A stretch of 64,000 nucleotides of DNA, taken from assembly GCF_001544195.1 (NCBI RefSeq), contig NZ_BCPY01000001.1:97010-161009 (forward strand), read 5' to 3'. Origin of the DNA: Tetragenococcus solitarius NBRC 100494. Its GTDB lineage: Bacteria > Bacillota > Bacilli > Lactobacillales > Enterococcaceae. The position numbers and the translations under genes are program-made. Positions 58,257 through 64,000 of this stretch are shown piece by piece. The number at the start of each line of letters is the position of its first letter. The stretch's first letter is position 1. The notes beneath the pieces are model-generated. The model saw only the letters and a program-made list of their open reading frames with translations, searched no databases and had not been told where the DNA came from.

Positions 58257-58655
58257 TTAATTCAATTTTAAATCATTTTTGATTTGAGTAGTGGAAACTT
58301 CCGGTGTTCGCGGCAAGTAAACGACTGTAGCATCTGTCTGGTCTTCTATAAAGTCGAATTCGCCCGCCCAGTCATCTCCCATCACGAATGTATCAATGTG
58401 ATATTCTGGAATGTCTTTTACCTTTTGTCCCCAACCTTCTTCTGGGATAACTAAGTCTACATAACGAATTGCTTCAAGCAACTGTTTACGTTTGGCATAA
58501 TCAAAATAGCATTTTTTTTGCTTTTCTTTCCAATTAAATTCATCCGTCGATAAAGCAACGATGAGATAATCTCCTTGTTCTTTTGCACGACGTAACAAAT
58601 TAATGTGTCCATAGTGCAATAAGTCAAACGTACCGTATGTAATTACTCTTTTCAT
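58257..58655 (-). CDS. tagD: Glycerol-3-phosphate cytidylyltransferase
   Basis: 132 residues, the normal size. It makes CDP-glycerol for poly(glycerol phosphate) teichoic acid. The HxGH motif is LLHYGHINLL and the second motif RTPEVSTTQIK. Its nearness to tagGH points to a glycerol-phosphate type wall teichoic acid; the tagB/tagF polymerase genes are not in the window. Confidence 0.96.
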   Translation of the reverse strand: MKRVITYGTFDLLHYGHINLLRRAKEQGDYLIVALSTDEFNWKEKQKKCYFDYAKRKQLLEAIRYVDLVIPEEGWGQKVKDIPEYHIDTFVMGDDWAGEFDFIEDQTDATVVYLPRTPEVSTTQIKNDLKLN

Positions 58656-58752
58656 ATGATAACAACCTCTTTTGTTTTTAATACATTGAAGATACCAAAA
58701 AAATAAAAAAATAGCAACATTACTTCAGAAATGTTAGAAAAAGCTTCATATT

Positions 58753-59235
58753 TCATTCTTTCTCAAAGACGTAATCCACCATTTGAAAGCCTTGACCAAT
58801 GTCTGAAATAGCTTCTTGTAATAATTTAAAGCCTAAATGTTGGTATACTCTAATCGCTCTTGTATTTCCCTGATTTACCCGCAAACGTTGTTTAAGTCCA
58901 TATTCTTGGGCCAGTTCATCAAACCAATTAAATATTTCTCGCATAAATCCTTGGCCGCGGTATTCATTAATAATATAAATTTTGCTCAAATACAGTGAAT
59001 CTGACGATATTTCATAAGCAATGTAGCCAACATATTTATTATTTAATATTAATGCGTAATAATTTACCCCTGCATGAATTTCCTGCATAATGATTTCTTT
59101 ACTTTGATAATTTTCTAACATATATTCTACTTGCTCACTGCCGATAATGGGAGTGAATACTTCCTGCCAGATTTCTTCTAAAGCTGGATAAAAATCATCT
59201 AACTGCTCTTGAGTTGTAATTTTTTGTTTCTCCAA
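58753..59235 (-). CDS. GNAT-family N-acetyltransferase
   Basis: 160 residues. The acetyl-CoA site is INEYRGQGFMREIFNWF (motif A) and the end has NQGNTRAIRVYQHLGFKLL (motif B). The substrate is unknown; similar proteins acetylate small molecules or peptides. Confidence 0.88.
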   Translation of the reverse strand: MEKQKITTQEQLDDFYPALEEIWQEVFTPIIGSEQVEYMLENYQSKEIIMQEIHAGVNYYALILNNKYVGYIAYEISSDSLYLSKIYIINEYRGQGFMREIFNWFDELAQEYGLKQRLRVNQGNTRAIRVYQHLGFKLLQEAISDIGQGFQMVDYVFEKE

Positions 59236-59274
59236 GACAACAGTCTCCTTTATAAAAGCTTTGTAGTGTATAAA

Positions 59275-59297
59275 ACCTCTCGCTTTAAACGAGAGGT
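59275..59297 (-). terminator. Terminator of sodA
   Basis: ACCTCTCG (59275-59282) and CGAGAGGT (59290-59297) form a perfect 8-bp stem followed on the minus strand by TTTTATA. Confidence 0.8.
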
Positions 59298-59327
59298 AGA
59301 TTGGTTCTTTATTGTAAGCTGCAAAAT

Positions 59328-59936
59328 TTACTTGGCTGCTTCGTAATTTTTATTTGCTTGGTCCCAATTCACAATATGCCAGAAAGCTGCGATGTAATCA
59401 GGTCTTACATTTTTATATTTCAAATAGTAAGCATGTTCCCATACATCTAAGCCAATAATAGGAATTTGTCCATCTGTCAATGGAGAATCTTGGTTTGGCG
59501 TCGAAGTAATTTTTAATTTGCCGTTATCTAAAACTAACCAAGCCCAGCCAGAACCAAAACGACCGGTGGCAGCTGCCTTAAATTCATCTTTAAAAGCATC
59601 AAAACTGCCAAATTCTTGATCAATCGCATCTTTTAATGCACCGGTTGGTTCACCGCCTCCATCTGGAGATAAAATCTTCCAGAAGAAAGAATGATTTACA
59701 TGTCCACCGCCGTTATTACGTACTGCTGTAAAAATATCTTCAGGGACACTATCAAGATCTGCCATTAGGTCTTCCACTGATTTTTCGCCTAATTCAGGAT
59801 GTTTTTCAATCGCTGCATTTAAGTTCGTCACATAAGTGTTATGGTGTTTATCATGATGCAAATGCATGGTCTCTTCGTCAAAATAAGGTTCTAAAGCGTC
59901 ATAATCATAAGGTAATGCTGGTAAAACATAAGTCAT
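59328..59936 (-). CDS. sodA: Superoxide dismutase (Mn type)
   Basis: 202 residues. It removes superoxide in the cytoplasm. Metal ligands: His in MHLHHDKHH (residue about 27), His in HVNHSFFW (about 81), Asp and His in [12 protein letters not shown]. The residues GSGWAWLV and the GGGHVNH region fit the Fe/Mn family, with Mn likely. Confidence 0.96.
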   Translation of the reverse strand: MTYVLPALPYDYDALEPYFDEETMHLHHDKHHNTYVTNLNAAIEKHPELGEKSVEDLMADLDSVPEDIFTAVRNNGGGHVNHSFFWKILSPDGGGEPTGALKDAIDQEFGSFDAFKDEFKAAATGRFGSGWAWLVLDNGKLKITSTPNQDSPLTDGQIPIIGLDVWEHAYYLKYKNVRPDYIAAFWHIVNWDQANKNYEAAK

Positions 59937-60023
59937 TTTGTCATTCCTCCCAAATACTTATTTATTACAAGTTAAGGGTATCAAAGAAAGCGATTTTATT
60001 CAAAGCAAATGCTTTTTTCTTTT

Positions 60024-60455
60024 CTAGGGAAGTCTTTTAAAAACTAAAAATTTACTAAATAGATAATTGGCAATCCCCACCAAAATTTGTGTTATGATTT
60101 TTGCTAGGCCATCTCCAAACTGCACCCATTCTCTTAATACATACATTAAGGCCATATCAATTCCAAGCGCTATTAAACGAAATAACATAAAGCGTAAAAA
60201 TTCCGACCAATAAGCCAATCGACTCGCCGACTTAGAATGAAACACCCATCGCTTATTTGTTATAAAAGAAAACACATTCGCTAAAAACCAAGAAATAATG
60301 GTGGCTGTCATATAATGAACATGAAAAAATCCCATACATAAAAAATGTATGGCAATATTAACAATTGTCGCCCATTGACCAAAAAAGAGGTAAGCAATAA
60401 ATTCCCACCATCCCTTTTCCTCCAGCCAATTTTTAGATTGACGAAAATGTTGCAT
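60024..60455 (-). CDS. GtrA-family membrane protein (first of pair)
   Basis: 143 residues with four membrane helices. The GtrA motif is WATIVNIAIHFL, ATIISWFLANVFSFITNKRWVFHS and KIITQILVGIANYLFSKFLVFK. GtrA proteins are thought to flip lipid-linked sugars for wall polymer glycosylation. It follows a second GtrA gene, with no glycosyltransferase beside it in the window. Confidence 0.9.
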   Translation of the reverse strand: MQHFRQSKNWLEEKGWWEFIAYLFFGQWATIVNIAIHFLCMGFFHVHYMTATIISWFLANVFSFITNKRWVFHSKSASRLAYWSEFLRFMLFRLIALGIDMALMYVLREWVQFGDGLAKIITQILVGIANYLFSKFLVFKRLP

Positions 60456-60475
60456 GAATACTTACTCCTTACAAA

Positions 60476-60919
60476 TTAGCTATTTTTTTTGGTAAAAATC
60501 AGAAACTTACTAAACACATAATTGGCAATCACAATAATAACCTGAGTAATAAATTTTGCCCAAAAGTCACCCATATTCAAGCCATCGATAAAAAACAACA
60601 TACATCCCATATCGATGCCAAAAGAAACGATTCGATAAAAGAAAAATTTCCCTAATTCAGCCAAAGTTTGTGTCAAATCAGTAGTTTTTGATTTGAATAC
60701 CCATTTTTTATTAGTCGCAAAAGCGAATAATACAGAAAATATCCATGAAAGAGTATTAGATATAACAAGGTTCCAACCAAATAAGTTTCTAGCGATAAAA
60801 AAGACAACAAAATTGACCAAAGTTGTCATACCGCCAAAAAACAAATAGCTAATGATCTCTTGTAATTTCGTATCTTCTCTTATTTTTTTTATGAACTGTT
60901 TCAATCCGCCACCTCGCAA
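60476..60919 (-). CDS. GtrA-family membrane protein (second of pair)
   Basis: 147 residues, a paralogue of the gene 20 bases downstream. It shows the same motifs (TTLVNFVVFFIARN, SNTLSWIFSVLFAFATNKKWVFKSK, ITQVIIVIANYVFSKFLIF) with only moderate identity, so the duplication is old. The N-terminal 15 residues (KQFIKKIREDTKLQ) are basic. It is the first gene of the pair. Confidence 0.9.
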   Translation of the reverse strand: MRGGGLKQFIKKIREDTKLQEIISYLFFGGMTTLVNFVVFFIARNLFGWNLVISNTLSWIFSVLFAFATNKKWVFKSKTTDLTQTLAELGKFFFYRIVSFGIDMGCMLFFIDGLNMGDFWAKFITQVIIVIANYVFSKFLIFTKKNS

Positions 60920-61028
60920 CGTTTTTTTATTATTGATATATTCTAAGATAGGATATACTTTTTCATTTTGAAATACAATAAAAACCCTTTTTTATAGAAA
61001 AATTTTTATATATTCATTTATTTTACTG

Positions 61029-61184
61029 TTGGGGTTGTGACATAAGCTCCTTTAATAATAAAATATCGGAACTATAAGAGAGATCGCTCCTACGATTACT
61101 CGTCGCAAATTCACGACAATTAGTAAATCTTATCAAATAGAACTCGAGTATTTTTGTCTTGTCTTTACTTATGTCACAGCCCAA
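61029..61184. repeat. 156-bp palindromic element holding copy 3 of the ACGAGTAAT family
   Basis: The outer arms are TTGGGGTTGTGACATAAG (61029-61046) and CTTATGTCACAGCCCAA (61168-61184). Inside, in reverse orientation to copies 1 and 2, lie ATTACTCGT (61095-61103), CGGAACTATAAG (61068-61079) and ACTAATTG-type loop sequence. It lies between divergent genes (gtrA, DUF1189), so it is not a plain terminator. The flank arms resemble those of a small miniature transposable element, or a large hairpin RNA. Confidence 0.7.
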
Positions 61185-61286
61185 TATTGATTGTTTTGTC
61201 ATTTAGTTAGTATTTTTCCTTGTTTTCTCAGATTTTGTTAGATAGAATATTAAGTATGTAAAAAATAAAATTAAGAAGGTTCTTAT

Positions 61287-62084
61287 ATGACTTTGCTTCA
61301 ACTAGCAAAAAATTCAGTTTTACACTTTAACAAATTAAAATTTGCTAAAAATGTGGGTTTTGGTAAAATGATTGTCTATTTACTGTTACTAAGCCTGGTT
61401 GCTGCCATACCTATCACGCTTCAAGTCCGGCATGTTTTTACAGATATTCAATCTGATGGTCAAGAAATCGCTAAACAAATTCCTGACTTTACTATTGAAG
61501 ATGGGAAAATACAGACAGAAAAACAAAAAGGATTTATCTATCAAACAAATACAGTAATTTTCACCTTTGATCCTGAAGGTCAACGCACACCAGAAGATAT
61601 CTCATCTGATATGGTGGGAAATTTTCTAAGCGTAGGTTTATTACAAGAAGAAGCTGTTTTAAGTCTTCCATCAAATGAAGCAACTGAAGCTATCTTTGGC
61701 GATAATCAATTTGAATTTTCTTATGAAGAAGAAGAGCTGCAGGACTTAACAGGAAAAGAAATACGCAACGAATTAAACCAAAGTAAAGTTCCATGGTGGG
61801 TCCCTTTTCTAGTCTTACTTATTGCCACTTATCCTTCTTTTATCAATCTGATTGTCACTTTACTGATTACCACAATCATCGGCAATCTATATAGTCGAAT
61901 TCGGCGAACTAAAAATCGATTTTTTGATAACTTGAAAATTATGATTGCAAGCGCGACACTTCCAGTAGTTATAGGAGCAGTCATTAATAGCTTTTCTACA
62001 AGCTTTGACAGCACGACGTTTATTGCTATTTTATCCTTCTTTATCTTCACGCAGGCAATTAGAAATACGAAAAAAATAGAGTAG
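61287..62084 (+). CDS. DUF1189 family membrane protein
   Basis: 265 residues. An N-terminal amphipathic start (FGKMIVYLLLL) is followed by one membrane helix, a large extracellular loop (about residues 50-160; acidic) and three C-terminal helices. The VPWWVPFLVLLIATYPSFI..YSRIRRTKNRFF block matches DUF1189, of unknown role. It stands alone, ATG behind AGAAGG. Confidence 0.82.
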   Translation: MTLLQLAKNSVLHFNKLKFAKNVGFGKMIVYLLLLSLVAAIPITLQVRHVFTDIQSDGQEIAKQIPDFTIEDGKIQTEKQKGFIYQTNTVIFTFDPEGQRTPEDISSDMVGNFLSVGLLQEEAVLSLPSNEATEAIFGDNQFEFSYEEEELQDLTGKEIRNELNQSKVPWWVPFLVLLIATYPSFINLIVTLLITTIIGNLYSRIRRTKNRFFDNLKIMIASATLPVVIGAVINSFSTSFDSTTFIAILSFFIFTQAIRNTKKIE

Positions 62085-62087
62085 TCC

Positions 62088-62124
62088 AAAGATATTTCCA
62101 AAATTTTGGAAATGTCTTTTTCTT
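62088..62124 (+). terminator. Terminator of the DUF1189 gene
   Basis: AAAGATATTTCC (62088-62099) pairs with GGAAATGTCTTT (62108-62119) with one mismatch and the central AAAATTTT extends the stem; TTTTCTTTT follows. Confidence 0.8.
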
Positions 62125-62162
62125 TTAATTATTGTATACTAAATGGTAAAGGAGTAGATAAT

Positions 62163-63119
62163 ATGAGCAAATATATTTTATCTGATCGGCCGTTCCGTAA
62201 AGAATTCGATGAAAAGATAGCCGAAATTGACAGCGATTATCGTTTCGTACTTGAGGATGAGCTAGTAAACGATGCTAATTGGCAAAATGTTGAAATAACA
62301 ATTGGTTGGAAGAAACACTGGAAAGACAAATTATTATATGAAGGAACACCCTTAAAATGGGTTCAATCAATTTCAGCTGGTGTCGATTACCTGCCTTTGG
62401 ATGAATTTGCAAATTATAACGTAAAACTTTCCAATTCAAGTGGTGTACATGCACAAGCAATCGCCGATCACTTATTAGCGATTTTATTTATGCAAAATCG
62501 TGGACTTTTTTCTGCTATACAAAATCAGCGTCATGCCAAGTGGGAAGTAAACGGCGATGATTACGCATTCATGCAGGACCTTCGCGTTTTAATTGTCGGT
62601 ACAGGAAAAATTGGTCAACGATTGGCAAGCTATTTAGATTTCTTCAATTCCAAGCCTATCGGAATTAATACAAATGGTCGTGAAATCGAGCACTTTAAAG
62701 AAACTTATTCTTTGAGCGAATTAGATAAACAAGCAAGTAAAGCAGATGTTGTCATCAATATTCTGCCTTTAACAGAAGATACTTACCACTTATATAATAC
62801 TGAATTTTTCAAAAACATGAAAACAACAGCCACCTTTATTAACGTCGGTAGAGGACCTAGTGTATCTACTACAGATTTGTATCAGGCACTCCAAGAGCAT
62901 GAGATTGCTTTTGCAGCCATTGACGTTTTTGAACAAGAGCCGCTACCAGCAGATCATCCTCTGTGGCAGCTTGAAAATATCCTAATCACGCCACATATTT
63001 CTGGCTTTACCCCGCATTTTCAAAAAAAATTTATGAAAATATTTTTAAATAATCTTTCTAGCTTTATTAAAGAAGGAAAAATCATAGAAAATGAAGTTTC
63101 TCTTACTTCCGGCTATTAA
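62163..63119 (+). CDS. D-2-hydroxyacid dehydrogenase family protein
   Basis: 318 residues from the ATG at 62163 (AAAGGAG site). The NAD fold has LIVGTGKIGQRLASYLDFF. Catalytic residues: Arg in FINVGRGPSVS, Glu in DVFEQEPLPADHPLW and His in ITPHISGFTPHF. The substrate-binding part is SSGVHAQAIADH. It resembles the phosphoglycerate-dehydrogenase-like NADH-dependent group. The IS element begins about 19 bases past its stop; the gene itself is whole. Confidence 0.9.
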   Translation: MSKYILSDRPFRKEFDEKIAEIDSDYRFVLEDELVNDANWQNVEITIGWKKHWKDKLLYEGTPLKWVQSISAGVDYLPLDEFANYNVKLSNSSGVHAQAIADHLLAILFMQNRGLFSAIQNQRHAKWEVNGDDYAFMQDLRVLIVGTGKIGQRLASYLDFFNSKPIGINTNGREIEHFKETYSLSELDKQASKADVVINILPLTEDTYHLYNTEFFKNMKTTATFINVGRGPSVSTTDLYQALQEHEIAFAAIDVFEQEPLPADHPLWQLENILITPHISGFTPHFQKKFMKIFLNNLSSFIKEGKIIENEVSLTSGY

Positions 63120-63167
63120 AAAAAGAAAGATGGTCCATGTAGTGACCCCCAAAAGTTAGACTTTTAT

Positions 63168-63194
63168 GGAGTGGAGAAATCCACTCCTTTTTTC
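63168..63194 (+). terminator. Stem-loop at the IS right end
   Basis: GGAGTGGA (63168-63175) and TCCACTCC (63180-63187) form a perfect 8-bp stem with a GAAA-type four-base loop and seven T on the plus strand. It protects the IS from outside transcription coming from the dehydrogenase. Confidence 0.7.
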
Positions 63195-63212
63195 ATGTAG
63201 TAAAATTGCTTG

Positions 63213-64000
63213 TTAAGCAACTACTGAAGCCGCTTGTCGAAATTCAACTGGACTTTGGTAGTTCAACTTTCTTTTCATTCGTTTATTGTTGTAATAATAG
63301 ATATAATCTTCAATGGCCGATTTTAGTTCGTCAAAGCTGTTATAAACTTCTCCATGAAAAATCTCTTGTTTCAAAAGACTAAAGAAATTTTCCATAGGGG
63401 AGTTATCTAAGCAGTTGCCTTTTCGGGACATACTCTGAAAGATCTTGTGTTTTTTTAGCTTGTTTCCATAAGCTTTCATTTGATAAGCCCATCCTTGATC
63501 AGAGTGGAATGTCCGACGATAAAGACAGTCCTCTGTCATTTGGATAGCTTCTTCCAACCCTTCCATGATTGCCAAGGCATTGGGCCTTTCTGAAATACGG
63601 TAAGAAAGGATCTCGCTGTTATACAAATCCATAAACGGATCCAAATACAACTTTCTTTGACGGATCACACCGTTGGTATCTAAGGCAAAATACTTGAATT
63701 CTGTTGTGTCTGTTGTAATTTTTTGATGACAAATACTTGTGCAAAAGCGACGGTGGATTCGATTCTTCGCAATTGTGCCAACTTCTCCTCTATAAGAACG
63801 ATAACGTCGAGATTTTCGGGTATAAGATCGGACTTCAAGTCCCAACTTTCGAATCAAGCGTTGTACTTTCTTTTTATTGACATGGAAGCCACGATTTTTA
63901 AGCTCTTGGGTCATTCGCAAACAACCGTAATCTTTGTGTTTCTTACGAATAGTAATCATTTCTTCTTCGATTTCCTGATCCGGATTTTTTCGATCCCATC
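63213..64000 (-). CDS. IS3-family transposase OrfB, 5' end beyond window
   Basis: The frame is open to base 64000, continuing upstream of the ATG at 63959 with WDRKNPDQEIEEEM, a typical OrfB HTH-21 region. The rve catalytic core shows the DDE acids: Asp in TTDTTEFKYFALD, Asp in FHSDQGWAYQM and Glu in NSPMENFFSLLKQE. The DIYYYNNKR-type end (EDYIYYYNNKRMKRKLNYQSP) is diagnostic for IS150-group elements. It looks undamaged within the window and may be active. Confidence 0.92.
   Translation of the reverse strand, partial: WDRKNPDQEIEEEMITIRKKHKDYGCLRMTQELKNRGFHVNKKKVQRLIRKLGLEVRSYTRKSRRYRSYRGEVGTIAKNRIHRRFCTSICHQKITTDTTEFKYFALDTNGVIRQRKLYLDPFMDLYNSEILSYRISERPNALAIMEGLEEAIQMTEDCLYRRTFHSDQGWAYQMKAYGNKLKKHKIFQSMSRKGNCLDNSPMENFFSLLKQEIFHGEVYNSFDELKSAIEDYIYYYNNKRMKRKLNYQSPVEFRQAASVVA

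Larger units (their letters stand above)
63138..64000 (-). mobile_element. IS3-family insertion sequence, IS150 group, one end
   Basis: The transposase orfB end and the terminal inverted repeat TGTAGTGACCCCCAAAAGTT (63138-63157) mark the right end of an IS150-group element. The other end, orfA and target duplication are past base 64000. A terminator hairpin with a GAAA loop (GGAGTGGA / TCCACTCC, 63168-63187) follows orfB. Confidence 0.88.

Overview
The window is AT-rich DNA from a low-GC Gram-positive fermentative bacterium, read as a member of the Enterococcaceae and possibly Tetragenococcus. The reasons are the gene families and their order: xerC-hslV-hslU-codY, thyA next to folA, rnhB behind rbgA, pyruvate formate-lyase with its activase, a manganese-type pyrophosphatase and a TagGH teichoic acid exporter. 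The genus is an inference; no 16S or marker comparison could be run.

Layout. 0-7 kb: the end of a Gfo/Idh oxidoreductase, a FUSC-type membrane protein, nagA, a DUF2187 protein, an AlaA-type aminotransferase, one tRNA-Leu(AAG), an unrecognised basic repeat protein and an aldo/keto reductase. 7.2-17.4 kb: a six-gene glycogen operon (glgB-glgC-glgD-glgA-glgP-neopullulanase) from one promoter. 17.7-22.2 kb: ppaC, pflA and pflB. 22.9-27.5 kb: topoisomerase IV (parE-parC). 27.7-33.6 kb: a CoA-binding protein, plsY, a LacX-like epimerase, and the xerC-hslV-hslU-codY operon. 33.9-41 kb: a GDPD, topA, dprA, rnhB, rbgA and lepB. 41-46 kb: an envelope operon (SGNH esterase, YpmS, MsrA, YozE, S41 protease, LepB) and DegV. 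45.9-50.3 kb: an iron-type alcohol dehydrogenase with a structured leader, hemolysin III, an ASCH protein, folA and thyA. 50.3-52.2 kb: an ABC-F ATPase gene broken by an in-frame stop. 52.3-61 kb: a cell-envelope block (class B PBP, LCP ligase, TagG, TagH, TagD, GNAT, SodA and two GtrA proteins). 61.3-64 kb: a DUF1189 protein, a D-2-hydroxyacid dehydrogenase and the end of an IS3-family element.

The genes combine into carbon storage (glycogen made from ADP-glucose and released by phosphorylase and amylase), mixed-acid fermentation (Pfl), wall assembly (NagA, TagDGH, LCP, PBP, GtrA) and housekeeping.

The least explained signal is between the genes. Five intergenic regions (about 6.0, 22.6, 37.3, 40.3 and 48.6 kb) each carry a degenerate tandem array with a period of 41 bp, close to four helical turns. 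Each unit holds two complementary short words that can pair as a hairpin. The word differs completely between loci, but the 41-bp spacing is kept, in places to the base. A second dispersed family is a palindromic, terminator-like element of about 90 bp with a conserved ACGAGTAAT core. It is present three times, and one copy lies inside a larger inverted repeat in a divergent promoter region.
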